The translations under genes were made by a program, and so were the position numbers. Of a DNA stretch of 40,992 nucleotides, positions 1-7,001 are shown in pieces. The notes beneath the pieces are model-generated. The model had not been told where the DNA came from. It did no database searches and saw only the letters and a program-made list of their open reading frames with translations. Numbering within the stretch: position 1 is the first letter of the stretch; each line of letters begins with the position of its first letter. Source of the DNA: Xanthobacteraceae bacterium (lineage in GTDB: Bacteria; Pseudomonadota; Alphaproteobacteria; Rhizobiales; Xanthobacteraceae); assembly GCA_019746135.1 (NCBI GenBank), contig JAIESI010000071.1, positions 1 through 40,992 on the forward strand, written 5' to 3'.

Positions 1-314
1 TCGCCATCGACGGCGACAGCATCCAGGTGACGCGCGAGGTCGACGGCGGCTTGCAGACGGTGAAGCTCAAGGGCCCGGCGATCGTCACGACCGACCTTCG
101 GCTCAACGAGCCGCGCTACGCGTCGCTGCCCAACATCATGAAAGCGAAGAAGAAGCCGATCGACGAGAAGACGCCGGACGCCTACGGCGTCGACGCCAAG
201 CCGCGGCTTGAAGTGGTGAAGACCGTGGAGCCCGCAAGCCGCAAGTCCGGCGTCAAGGTGAGCTCGCCCGCCGAGCTTGTCGGCAAACTCAAGGATGCGG
301 GGGTGCTCGGATGA
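1..314 (+). CDS. etfB: Electron transfer flavoprotein beta subunit, C-terminal part (5' end outside window)
   Basis: The reading frame is open from base 3 with no start inside the window, so only about the last 103 residues are present. EtfB pairs with EtfA to form the soluble heterodimer that takes electrons from acyl-CoA and other dehydrogenases and passes them to ETF-ubiquinone oxidoreductase. The visible part carries the family segment [20 protein letters not shown] and the following lysine-rich stretch KAKKKPI. The TGA stop overlaps the ATG of etfA (ATGA), the usual coupled etfBA arrangement, which makes the call secure despite truncation. FAD sits mainly in EtfA; this subunit normally binds AMP, but that region is not in view. 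Confidence 0.93.
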   Translation, partial: AIDGDSIQVTREVDGGLQTVKLKGPAIVTTDLRLNEPRYASLPNIMKAKKKPIDEKTPDAYGVDAKPRLEVVKTVEPASRKSGVKVSSPAELVGKLKDAGVLG

Positions 315-1255
315 CCACGCTGCTGCTCGCCGAGCACGACAACAAGTCGCTCAAGGATTCCACCAGCAAGGCGCTGACCGCCGCGAAAGCTCTCGGCGGC
401 GACGTGCACATTCTCGTCGCCGGCAAGGATGCAAAGGCCGCGGCCGATGCCGCGGCCAAGCTCGACGGCGTGAAGAAGGTGCTGCTCGCCGACGCGCCGG
501 CCTACGAGCATGCGCTGGCCGAGCCGCTCGCGGCGCTGATCGTTTCGCTCGCCGGTTCGTACGACGCGTTCGCTGCGCCCGCGACCAACAACGGCAAGAA
601 CGTGATGCCGCGCGTCGCGGCGCTCCTCGACGTGATGCAGGTCTCCGACGTCAGCAAGATCGTCGCGCCCGACACCTTCGAGCGCCCGGTCTATGCCGGC
701 AACGCCATCCAGACCGTGAAGTCGAAGGACGCCAAGAAAGTCCTGACCATCCGCACCTCGACATTCCCGGCCACCGGCGAGGGCGGTTCGGCCCCGGTCG
801 AGGCCGTGGCCGCGGCCGCCGATCCCGGCATCTCCGCTTTCGTGGGCGAAGAGCTGTCGAAGAGCGACCGCCCGGAGCTCACTTCGGCCAAGATCATCAT
901 CTCCGGCGGGCGGGCGATGCAGAGCCGCGAAAACTTCACCAAATATATAGAGCCGGTGGCCGACAAGCTCGGCGCCGCGGTGGGCGCTTCGCGTGCCGCG
1001 GTCGACGCGGGCTACGCGCCGAACGACTGGCAGGTCGGTCAAACCGGCAAGGTCGTCGCTCCCGAGCTCTACATCGCGGTCGGCATCTCCGGCGCGATCC
1101 AGCATCTCGCCGGCATGAAGGACTCCAAGGTGATCGTCGCCATCAACAAGGACGAAGAGGCGCCGATCTTCCAGGTGGCGGACTACGGGCTGGTGGCCGA
1201 TCTCTATCAGGCCATGCCCGAGCTCGAGGCCGAATTGGCCAAGATCAAGCGCTGA
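311..1255 (+). CDS. etfA: Electron transfer flavoprotein alpha subunit
   Basis: A 314-residue protein of normal EtfA length. The C-terminal half holds the FAD-binding domain with the family signature around residues 250-275 ([20 protein letters not shown]), followed by [20 protein letters not shown]. The N-terminal half is the alpha/beta domain that contacts EtfB. It should carry FAD and shuttle electrons from beta-oxidation dehydrogenases to the quinone pool. Its start overlaps the etfB stop by four bases, indicating translational coupling. A 3-hydroxyacyl-CoA dehydrogenase gene follows 35 bases later on the same strand, fitting a fatty-acid or butyryl-CoA oxidation unit. No defects are seen. 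Confidence 0.96.
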   Translation: MTTLLLAEHDNKSLKDSTSKALTAAKALGGDVHILVAGKDAKAAADAAAKLDGVKKVLLADAPAYEHALAEPLAALIVSLAGSYDAFAAPATNNGKNVMPRVAALLDVMQVSDVSKIVAPDTFERPVYAGNAIQTVKSKDAKKVLTIRTSTFPATGEGGSAPVEAVAAAADPGISAFVGEELSKSDRPELTSAKIIISGGRAMQSRENFTKYIEPVADKLGAAVGASRAAVDAGYAPNDWQVGQTGKVVAPELYIAVGISGAIQHLAGMKDSKVIVAINKDEEAPIFQVADYGLVADLYQAMPELEAELAKIKR

Positions 1256-1290
1256 ATATCGGCTAAGCTCAAGGTTCCGGAACCAAAAAC

Positions 1291-2172
1291 ATGGCGCAGA
1301 CCATTCGGAAGCTCGGTGTGATCGGCGCAGGCCAGATGGGCAACGGCATCGCCCATGTCTGCGCGCTCGCCGGCATTTCCGTCGTCATTCACGACGTCGC
1401 AGCGGCGCGCCTCAAGGAGGCGCTCGCGACCATCAACGGCAACATGGCGCGCCAGGTCGCCCGCAAGCGCATCACCGAGGAGGACAAGGCGTCGGCGCTC
1501 AAGCGCATCTCGACGGCTGAAACGCTCGATGGCCTCGCCGACTGCGATATGGTGATCGAGGCCGCGACCGAGAAGGAAGACGTCAAGCGCAAGATCTTCT
1601 CGGAGCTTTGCCCGGTGCTGAAGGCGGATACCATCGTCGCCACCAACACCTCGTCGATCTCGATCACGCGGCTTGCCGCGTCGACCGATCGCCCGGAAAA
1701 GTTCATCGGCATCCATTTCATGAATCCGGTGCCGCTGATGGAGCTGGTGGAGCTCATTCGCGGCATCGCCACCGCCGACGCCACGTTCGAATCGGCGAAG
1801 GAGTTTGTCGGCAAGCTCGGCAAGACCGTCGCGGTGGCCGAGGATTTCCCGGCCTTCATCGTCAACCGCATCCTGCTGCCGATGATCAACGAGGCGATCT
1901 ACACGCTGTACGAGGGCGTCGGCAACGTCGAGGCGATCGACACGGCGATGAAGCTCGGCGCGCATCACCCCATGGGGCCGCTGGAGCTCGCGGATTTCAT
2001 CGGCCTCGACACCTGCCTCTCGGTGATGCAGGTGCTGCACGAGGGGCTGGCCGACACCAAGTACCGGCCGTGTCCGCTGCTGGTGAAGTACGTCGAGGCC
2101 GGCTGGCTCGGCAAGAAGGTCGGCCGCGGCTTCTACGACTACCGCGGCGCCAAGCCGGTTCCGACGCGCTAG
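1291..2172 (+). CDS. hbd: 3-hydroxybutyryl-CoA dehydrogenase (3-hydroxyacyl-CoA dehydrogenase family)
   Basis: A 293-residue enzyme, the usual length for Hbd/PaaH-type single-function dehydrogenases. It oxidises (S)-3-hydroxyacyl-CoA to 3-ketoacyl-CoA with NAD(P)+, or works in reverse. The N-terminal Rossmann fold has GVIGAGQMGNGIA at about residues 9-21. The central region has TNTSSISIT and HFMNPVPLMELVELI with the catalytic His near residue 141. The helical domain has EDFPAFIVNRILLPMINEA, a variant of the family DxPGFxxNR signature with Ala for Gly. It ends with GKKVGRGFYDY. It follows etfBA on the same strand, so ETF and this step probably serve the same acyl-CoA oxidation route. The exact chain-length preference cannot be read. 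Confidence 0.93.
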   Translation: MAQTIRKLGVIGAGQMGNGIAHVCALAGISVVIHDVAAARLKEALATINGNMARQVARKRITEEDKASALKRISTAETLDGLADCDMVIEAATEKEDVKRKIFSELCPVLKADTIVATNTSSISITRLAASTDRPEKFIGIHFMNPVPLMELVELIRGIATADATFESAKEFVGKLGKTVAVAEDFPAFIVNRILLPMINEAIYTLYEGVGNVEAIDTAMKLGAHHPMGPLELADFIGLDTCLSVMQVLHEGLADTKYRPCPLLVKYVEAGWLGKKVGRGFYDYRGAKPVPTR

Positions 2173-2184
2173 CCGGTCCAGCCG

Positions 2185-2616
2185 CTACTGGGTTTCGGCC
2201 GTTTCGAGGCCGTGCGGCGGCTCGAGCCAATGGTGGCGTCGCGACGCCCACCAGAGCTTCTCCGGCTTTTCGAAGCCCGGATCGGCGAAGCATCCGACGG
2301 AAATGCCGATGATGCCCGGCAGCGCCTCGAGCCGCGACAGGACGCAGACGCCGCAGGTGGGACAAAAGATCGACTCCTGCCAGCGGCCGGCATCGCCGGT
2401 GCGGCGATAGCTGTGCGACGCGCCGTCGACGCGCACCGCGCCTTCCGCGAAGAACGCCGAATAGGAGAATGCGCTGCCGGTGCCGCGCTGGCAGTCGAGG
2501 CAGGCGCAGGCATGGGTCATTGTCGGCGGCGCTGAGACCGTGGCGGTCAGGCCGCCGCAGAGGCATGACGCGGTTTTCGGGTAGGACGCGGGTGGATTAC
2601 CTGCAGGTTCGGCCAT
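2185..2616 (-). CDS. GFA family protein (glutathione-dependent formaldehyde-activating enzyme fold)
   Basis: A 143-residue protein with the zinc-binding cysteine pattern of the GFA/DUF636 family. The N-terminus has SCLCGG, then HACACLDCQRGTGSAFSYSAFF, then FCPTCGVCVL, which supplies the last zinc ligands. The founding member, Gfa of Paracoccus, was proposed to speed the reaction of formaldehyde with glutathione, but most homologues are uncharacterised and the name should not be taken as function. The start is the ATG at 2614-2616; no strong ribosome site is visible upstream. A stem-loop with a T-run ends the upstream GST transcript just before this gene, so it probably forms its own unit. Confidence 0.88.
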   Translation of the reverse strand: MAEPAGNPPASYPKTASCLCGGLTATVSAPPTMTHACACLDCQRGTGSAFSYSAFFAEGAVRVDGASHSYRRTGDAGRWQESIFCPTCGVCVLSRLEALPGIIGISVGCFADPGFEKPEKLWWASRRHHWLEPPHGLETAETQ

Positions 2617-2643
2617 GGGCCGAACTTAACCACGACAGCGCAG

Positions 2644-2681
2644 GAACAAAAGACGCCGCCCCGGACAGCACGGGGCGGCGT
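2644..2681 (-). terminator. Rho-independent terminator after the GST gene
   Basis: Read on the minus strand, an 11-bp perfect GC-rich stem (ACGCCGCCCCG at 2653-2663 against CGGGGCGGCGT at 2671-2681, 7-nt loop) is followed at once by CTTTTGTT. It lies 15 bases past the GST stop codon, in the right orientation to end the ArsR-led operon. Confidence 0.8.
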
Positions 2682-2695
2682 CGGCAGCAGGCGGT

Positions 2696-3334
2696 TCAGG
2701 CTGCGTCCGCGGCGGCCGGCTGCGGTGCGGTCTCGCGCCAGCACGGCAACGCCGAGACGCGGCCGAACCACTCGCGCACCTTGGCGTAGCGCGCCACCGG
2801 GAGGCCCGCGGCCTCCGCATGAAACAGCACTGCCGCCACCGAAAAGTCGGCGAGTGTCACGTCCTTGCCCGTGAGATAGGCCTGTTTGCCGAGAAGCGCC
2901 TCCAGCATCGCCGCGTCGCGGTCGAAGCACTGCAGGGCCTGGGCGATCGCGGCCTCGTCGGGCGGACCGAGATTGAGAAACTTCTTCACCAGCCGGTTGA
3001 ACACCAGCGGCTCGCAGCTCTCCTTGCCCCAATGGGCGAGCTGCCAGCTCTGCCAGCGCATGATGTCGGCGCGGGCGCGGGCATCGTTGGGCCACAGCGA
3101 ATTCGGCCGCTGGCCCGCGAGATACTGCATGATCGCCTCCGACTCCCAGAGCTTGAAGTCGCCATCGACCAGCGCCGGCGTGCGGCCGGTGGGATTGATC
3201 GCGAGGTAGGCGGGCGTATGCGAGGCGCCCTTGGTCAGATCGACGAATTCATAGTCGAGGGCGATGCCGAGATGGGCCGCGAGCGCGCGGACCTTCCAGG
3301 TGTTCGGCGAAGGCGAAAATCCATAGAGCTTCAT
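2696..3334 (-). CDS. Glutathione S-transferase family protein
   Basis: The start is taken at the ATG at 3332-3334, giving 212 residues beginning MKLYGFSPSPNTWKVRAL, a standard GST length and start. It is preceded by GAGGAG at proper spacing; the frame stays open for 70 more codons upstream, but that part has no GST similarity. The N-terminal thioredoxin-like domain (about 1-78) has NPTGRTPALVDGDFKLWESEAI, containing the cis-proline and the conserved Glu-Ser that holds the glutathione gamma-glutamyl group. The helical C-terminal domain follows. It probably conjugates or reduces electrophiles with glutathione; the substrate is unknown. It is the last gene before a terminator in a minus-strand run of detoxification genes, 85 bases after another GST. 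Confidence 0.9.
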   Translation of the reverse strand: MKLYGFSPSPNTWKVRALAAHLGIALDYEFVDLTKGASHTPAYLAINPTGRTPALVDGDFKLWESEAIMQYLAGQRPNSLWPNDARARADIMRWQSWQLAHWGKESCEPLVFNRLVKKFLNLGPPDEAAIAQALQCFDRDAAMLEALLGKQAYLTGKDVTLADFSVAAVLFHAEAAGLPVARYAKVREWFGRVSALPCWRETAPQPAAADAA

Positions 3335-3419
3335 GGCGCACTCCTCTGCTGGTGGACGTTCCATTCCCATGCGAGATCGTTGCGCGGCGCGTGACGGCCG
3401 TCCGCGCGAAGCCTGCGCC

Positions 3420-4073
3420 TCAGGCGACAGCCGGCATCTCGTCGCTGAAGTCGCCGATTTGGGCCGCCAGCGCTCTCGCGAATGCCGGGCGCGCCTCGCA
3501 GCGCAGGCGATAGGCCTCGAGCGTGGGCATTTGCGCCACGACATCGGTGTGCCGGAGAATGCGCAGCACCGTGGTCATCAGGAGATCGGCGACGGTAAAC
3601 CGACTCTCCAGATAGTCGCGGCCATCGAGCCAGTCGGACAACGCGGCGAGCCGCATCTGGGCGTCGTTCAGCGCCCCAGGCTTGCGTGCCTTGGCCCAGT
3701 CTTCCTCGACGTGGAACAGGTCGAGCCCCGCCAGATGCTGGACCCTTGGCTCGATCGAATTGAGCGCCGCAAACATCCAGGCGTTGGTGCGCGCCTGCTC
3801 GGCGGGATCGGCCGGCATCAGGACGTCGGACCTGCGGGCGATGTGCAGCAGGATCGCTCCCGATTCGAACAGCACCAGCCCGTCCTCTTCATAGGCCGGC
3901 ACCTGCCCGAACGGCTGCATGGCGCGATAGTCCTTGGTCTTGAGGTCGTCGGGGCCGACCAGCCGCGTCTCGTACGGCAGCCCGGCCTCTTCCAGCGCCC
4001 ATCGTACCCGGAGGTCGCGCACCAGGCCGCGCGCGAACGGCGGCACCCATCGGAAAGCACTGACTCTGATCAT
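3420..4073 (-). CDS. Glutathione S-transferase family protein (second paralogue)
   Basis: A 217-residue GST-type protein. The thioredoxin-fold half contains RVRWALEEAGLPYETRLV, then QPFGQVPAYEEDGLVLFESGAIL with the cis-proline and Glu-Ser glutathione-binding pair (about residues 54-75). The helical domain contains DYLESRFTVADLLMTTVLR, the N-capping box and hydrophobic staple region (S/T-x-x-D) that GSTs use to fold. The ATG at 4071-4073 has GGGAG seven bases upstream. It lies 36 bases after the VOC gene at 4110-4487 and before the other GST, with little sequence likeness between the two, so they are not a recent duplication. The substrate is unknown. Confidence 0.9.
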   Translation of the reverse strand: MIRVSAFRWVPPFARGLVRDLRVRWALEEAGLPYETRLVGPDDLKTKDYRAMQPFGQVPAYEEDGLVLFESGAILLHIARRSDVLMPADPAEQARTNAWMFAALNSIEPRVQHLAGLDLFHVEEDWAKARKPGALNDAQMRLAALSDWLDGRDYLESRFTVADLLMTTVLRILRHTDVVAQMPTLEAYRLRCEARPAFARALAAQIGDFSDEMPAVA

Positions 4074-4109
4074 CGCTGTACTCCCGCTTGCGAGGTCGCG
4101 GTGCGGCTC

Positions 4110-4487
4110 TCAGCCGACCGGTGTGATCCAGCCGACGACCGCGCCGCCGGGCTCGGCCAGGATGGCGATGCGGCCCACGTCGGGAACGTCGAAGATCGGT
4201 TTCATCAGCTTGGCGCCGGCGGCGATGGCCTGCTTCACGCGCTCATCGACGTTGTCGACCGCGAGGTAGGACATCCAGCACTCCGGCACGCCCGAAAATT
4301 CCGGCCGGTCGATCGGAAACAGTCCGGCCACCGGCTTGCCGTCCATGATCGCGACCCAGTAGGTCGCGCCGTCGGCGATTGCCATCGGCTGGTACGACCA
4401 GCCGATGGTCTTGGCGTAGAAGTCCTTGGCGCCTTCGATGTTGCGCGCCAGGAGCTCATTCCAGTGGAAGTGTCCGTGCGCGGCCAT
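4110..4487 (-). CDS. VOC family protein (glyoxalase/bleomycin-resistance fold)
   Basis: A 125-residue protein of the vicinal oxygen chelate superfamily. It opens HFHWNELLARNIEGAKDFYAKTIGW, the first beta-alpha-beta module where a metal-binding residue of active VOC enzymes usually sits. It continues through TYWVAIMDGKPVAGLF and a second module WMSYLAVDNVDERVKQAIAAGA ending LAEPGGAVVGW. This pattern matches the short YdcJ/CFP-like VOC proteins often found beside SRPBCC and DUF1428 genes. The GAGGAG ribosome site overlaps the TGA of the upstream DUF1428 gene (TGAGGAG), so the two are probably translationally coupled. The catalytic activity and metal are not known. Confidence 0.87.
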   Translation of the reverse strand: MAAHGHFHWNELLARNIEGAKDFYAKTIGWSYQPMAIADGATYWVAIMDGKPVAGLFPIDRPEFSGVPECWMSYLAVDNVDERVKQAIAAGAKLMKPIFDVPDVGRIAILAEPGGAVVGWITPVG

Positions 4488-4497
4488 CGTCGGCTCC

Positions 4498-4860
4498 TCA
4501 GATCGCGATGGCGGCCTTGAAGCCGCCCCAGATCATGCGCTTGCCGTCGAACGGCATCGCCGAAGGGTCCTGCATCATGCTGGCGAGGCGCTTGTCCTTC
4601 ATGACCTTTGCCATCACCTTGTCGCGCTGCGCGCGCGACTTGTAGACGATGTAGGAGAACACGACGGTCTCGCCGCGCTTGAGCTTCACCGAGCGCGGAA
4701 ACGAGGTCCACTTGCCGAGCTTCACGTCGTCGGCGACGCACTCGACGTATTCGAGCGCGCCATGATCCTTCCACACTTTGCCGGCCTTCCGGGCGAGGCT
4801 GAGATAGGCCTTCATGTTCTTCTTCGGCACCGGAACGATAAATCCATCGACGTAGCTCAT
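4498..4860 (-). CDS. DUF1428 family protein
   Basis: A 120-residue protein matching the DUF1428 family in length and pattern: it opens MSYVDGFIVPVPKKNMKAY, continues KVWKDHGALEYVECVADDV, and ends MPFDGKRMIWGGFKAAIAI. The fold is a dimeric alpha/beta (ferredoxin-like) barrel of unknown function. It sits between two VOC genes and is translationally coupled to the one that follows. AGAGGAA precedes the ATG at good spacing. Family members recur with SRPBCC, VOC and ArsR genes across alphaproteobacteria and actinobacteria, suggesting a linked but undefined small-molecule or stress role. Confidence 0.9.
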   Translation of the reverse strand: MSYVDGFIVPVPKKNMKAYLSLARKAGKVWKDHGALEYVECVADDVKLGKWTSFPRSVKLKRGETVVFSYIVYKSRAQRDKVMAKVMKDKRLASMMQDPSAMPFDGKRMIWGGFKAAIAI

Positions 4861-4938
4861 AAGCTTTTCCTCTTTGTGTTGGGTCGAGCGTGCTGTCTTA
4901 ACGTGCTGTCTTGAATCTTGCCCTGCGGCGAAGCGCCG

Positions 4939-5340
4939 TTACTGGACGTGCTTGGAGTCCATCCAGAAGATTTCCCAGGTGTGACCGTCGAGGTCGCTGA
5001 AGCTGCGCAGGAACATGAAGCCGTAGTCCTGCGGATCGCGCGCTTCGCTGCCGCCGGCCTTGATGCCGGCATCCACCACCCGGTTGACCTCGTCCTTGCT
5101 GTCCATCGACAGCGCGATCAGGACCTCGGTCGTCTTGTGCGCATCGGCGATCGGCTTCCTGGTGAATTCCTTGAACTTCGCTTCGGTCAGCAGCATGGCG
5201 TAGATGTCGTCGTTGATCACCATGCAGGCTGCCGTCGCGTCGGTGAACTGCGCATTGAAGGTGTAGCCGAGCTTGCCGAAGAAGGCCTTGGACCTGTCGA
5301 GGTCCTTGACCGGCAGGTTGACGAAGATCTTGCTGGGCAT
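4939..5340 (-). CDS. VOC family protein (second, glyoxalase-like)
   Basis: The start is set at the ATG at 5338-5340 (133 residues, MPSKIFVNLPVKDLDRSKAF) because AAGGA sits six bases upstream; a TTG two codons earlier would lie on that ribosome site. It carries the VOC pattern: LGYTFNAQFTDATAACMVI in module one and GFMFLRSFSDLDGHTWEIFWMD in module two, where DGHxWE is a typical metal-ligand segment (Glu) of the family. The group is often annotated as lactoylglutathione lyase-like, but the substrate is unknown. It is in the middle of the ArsR-led minus-strand run, 39 bases after the DUF899 gene. Confidence 0.88.
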   Translation of the reverse strand: MPSKIFVNLPVKDLDRSKAFFGKLGYTFNAQFTDATAACMVINDDIYAMLLTEAKFKEFTRKPIADAHKTTEVLIALSMDSKDEVNRVVDAGIKAGGSEARDPQDYGFMFLRSFSDLDGHTWEIFWMDSKHVQ

Positions 5341-5379
5341 TTCCAATCCTTTGTACGGGACGTTGTTTGGTGCGTTTGG

Positions 5380-6156
5380 TTACGGGCAGCAGTCCGGCTT
5401 GCTGCCGTCGGCCTTTGCTGCGGGCCGCCAGCCGCCGGCCTTGTCCGGGGTGCCCGCGGCGTCGTAGCGGTCATGGTGGCGCACCCAGTCCATCATGCCC
5501 TGGTTCTCGTTGCGGCCCTTGGGTGCAAGATCGAGCCACATGTAGGCGCCGAGCACCTCCTCGTTGCCGCGGCCGTAGCTCGAATAGGTGTGGAAGATGT
5601 CGCCGTTGTCGTCCTTGAAGAATGTGCTGATGCCGGACAATTCGTCGATCGAGGCATCGATCGTCGCGTAGTTGTAGGTGACCTTTCCCGTCGCGAGCGC
5701 GTCCTTGGTGAAGGACACGTGATAGTCGAAATTGAAATCGCTTCCGGCCGACGAGACCCATTCGAAGCGCCAGCCCATCCGCTTGCGATAGGCCTGGAGC
5801 ACCGCGAGCGGCGCGCGGGACACAACGACCAGCGACACGTCGTTGTGCGGCAGGTGCAGGTTGGCGCCGTCGATGTGATCGGCGAGGAACGAGCAGCCGA
5901 TGCAGCCGTCGTCGAGGTCGTGCCGCCACATGAAGTGGTAGACGATCAGCTGGCTCCTGTCGCCGAACAGCTCGGCCAGCGTCCTGCGTCCGGCGGTCGT
6001 TTCGAACGCGTAGGTCTTGTCGACCTCGACCCAAGGCAGCGCATGACGCTCCTCGTTCAGCCGGTCGCGCTGCCGGGTCATTTCCTTTTCCCTGGCGAGC
6101 AGCGCCTTGCGCGCCTGCAGCCATTCGTTGCGGGTCACGATCTTGTGCGCTTGCAT
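5380..6156 (-). CDS. DUF899 family thioredoxin-like protein
   Basis: A 258-residue protein of the DUF899 family. Recognisable segments are the N-terminal ARKALLAREKEMTRQRDRLN, LPWVEVDKTYAFET, SQLIVYHFMWRHDLDDGCIGCSF (a CxxC pair at about residues 84-87 in a thioredoxin-fold context), and the C-terminal YMWLDLAPKGRNE. DUF899 proteins resemble peroxiredoxin/AhpC-like folds and are thought to be redox enzymes, but no reaction is established. It follows the SRPBCC gene by 17 bases and shares its strand. The C-terminus ends in DCCP, an extra Cys pair worth noting. Confidence 0.9.
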   Translation of the reverse strand: MQAHKIVTRNEWLQARKALLAREKEMTRQRDRLNEERHALPWVEVDKTYAFETTAGRRTLAELFGDRSQLIVYHFMWRHDLDDGCIGCSFLADHIDGANLHLPHNDVSLVVVSRAPLAVLQAYRKRMGWRFEWVSSAGSDFNFDYHVSFTKDALATGKVTYNYATIDASIDELSGISTFFKDDNGDIFHTYSSYGRGNEEVLGAYMWLDLAPKGRNENQGMMDWVRHHDRYDAAGTPDKAGGWRPAAKADGSKPDCCP

Positions 6157-6173
6157 GACAAGGACCCCCGGGC

Positions 6174-6623
6174 TTACGCGAACAGCTTCTCGAGCTTGTC
6201 GAGCGTGCCGAGCCAGCCCATGTTGTGACGATCGCGAGCCGCCTCGTCGAAGAACATCTCGTGCAGCAGCGTCAGCATTGTGCCGTCGCCGTCCGGCTTC
6301 AATGTGACAGTGACGAGCGATTCACGCTCCGGCGTGGTCTTCCAGTGCCAGGTGAAGACCAGCTTCTGGTTCGGCACGATCTCGCGATAGACGCCCATCA
6401 CGTCGTGCTGGTCGCCGGGCACGATCATGGTGATGTGGTAGCGGCCGCCGACCTTGAGATCGATCCGCGCCTCGATGCTCGTGCATTCGTCCGGCCCGAA
6501 CCAGCGCGCTAGCGTTTCGGGCTTCGTCCACGCGGCGAAGACCTTGTCCGGCGAGGCATTGAGACGACGTTTGAGCGTGAGGCTGGGCTTGACGGGGGCG
6601 CTGACGGCGGGGTTGGCGGCCAT
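6174..6623 (-). CDS. SRPBCC family protein, AHSA1-like
   Basis: A 149-residue START/Bet v1-fold protein: LTLKRRLNASPDKVFAAWTKPETLARWFGP at the start, a central GGRYHITMI, then YREIVPNQKLVFTW, and ends TMLTLLHEMFFDEAARDRHNMGW. The AHSA1 group binds hydrophobic ligands and is almost always linked to an ArsR-type regulator, as here. GGAGG precedes the ATG by about seven bases. Its first 115 bases overlap the 3' end of the ArsR gene in a different frame, so expression of the two must be tightly linked. The ligand is unknown; a direct role of the pair in sensing a small molecule is inference. Confidence 0.9.
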   Translation of the reverse strand: MAANPAVSAPVKPSLTLKRRLNASPDKVFAAWTKPETLARWFGPDECTSIEARIDLKVGGRYHITMIVPGDQHDVMGVYREIVPNQKLVFTWHWKTTPERESLVTVTLKPDGDGTMLTLLHEMFFDEAARDRHNMGWLGTLDKLEKLFA

Positions 6624-6952
6624 GATTTGTCCTCCACGAATGCGGCAAGGCGATCGAGCTGCGAAGTCCAGAAGCGCTGGTAGCGATAGAGCCAGTGCAT
6701 CGCTTCTTCCATCGGGGCGGCTTCGAGCTTGCAGCTCACAATCCGCCCGGCTTTGGTGCGCGTCACCAGTCCTGCGTCGCTCAGCACGTCGAGATGCTTC
6801 ATGACCGCAGGCAGCGAGATCGAAAACGGCTGCGCCAGATCGCTCACCGACACCGCCTCGTCGTCGGCGAGCCGCATCAGCAGCGCGCGCCGGGTCGGGT
6901 CCGACAGCGCCGCAAACGTGCGGTCCAGCGTGGCGTCCTGAAACTTAACCAT
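6509..6952 (-). CDS. ArsR-family winged-helix transcriptional regulator
   Basis: The start is placed at the ATG at 6950-6952, giving 147 residues. The opening ATLDRTFAALSDPTRRALLMRL and VSDLAQPFSISLPAVMKHLDVLSDAGLV are the dimer helix and recognition helix of the ArsR/SmtB fold, and RTKAGRIVSCKLE is the wing. No metal-binding cysteine motif is present, as in the AHSA1-linked, non-metal-sensing subgroup. The final roughly 38 residues are Pro/Ser/Arg-rich and are encoded within the overlap with the SRPBCC gene. A TTGACA/TAAACT promoter ends at the start codon and no ribosome site is visible, so the message may be leaderless. An inverted repeat over the start suggests autorepression. Confidence 0.9.
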   Translation of the reverse strand: MVKFQDATLDRTFAALSDPTRRALLMRLADDEAVSVSDLAQPFSISLPAVMKHLDVLSDAGLVTRTKAGRIVSCKLEAAPMEEAMHWLYRYQRFWTSQLDRLAAFVEDKSWPPTPPSAPPSSPASRSNVVSMPRRTRSSPRGRSPKR

Positions 6953-6964
6953 TTGGTTAAGTTT
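6941..6964. promoter_or_regulatory. Inverted-repeat operator at the ArsR promoter
   Basis: Perfect 10-bp arms AAACTTAACC (6941-6950) and GGTTAAGTTT (6955-6964) flank a 4-bp centre. The repeat covers the start codon of the ArsR gene and five of the six bases of its -10 box. The size and symmetry suit an ArsR-family dimer, and the position would block RNA polymerase. Binding by this ArsR protein is inferred, not shown. Confidence 0.72.
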
Positions 6965-6988
6965 AGGCGCAAGGGCTTTTGCTGTCAA
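6960..6988 (-). promoter_or_regulatory. Sigma-70-type promoter of the ArsR-led operon
   Basis: On the minus strand TTGACA (6988-6983), a 17-base spacer, and TAAACT (6965-6960) form a near-consensus promoter. Seven bases separate the -10 from the ATG, so transcription should begin at or next to the start codon. Confidence 0.75.
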
Positions 6989-7001
6989 CGCTGGTCTGCG
7001 A

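Noticed and set aside
4889..4912. 11-bp direct repeat CGTGCTGTCTT between the VOC and DUF1428 genes
   Set aside because: Only two adjacent copies in a 78-base gap with no palindrome or promoter context; most likely a simple local duplication.
6945..6960. TTAA...TTAA pair in the ArsR operator read as a CtrA box
   Set aside because: The spacing is 8, not 7, and the pair is part of a perfect inverted repeat that explains it better.
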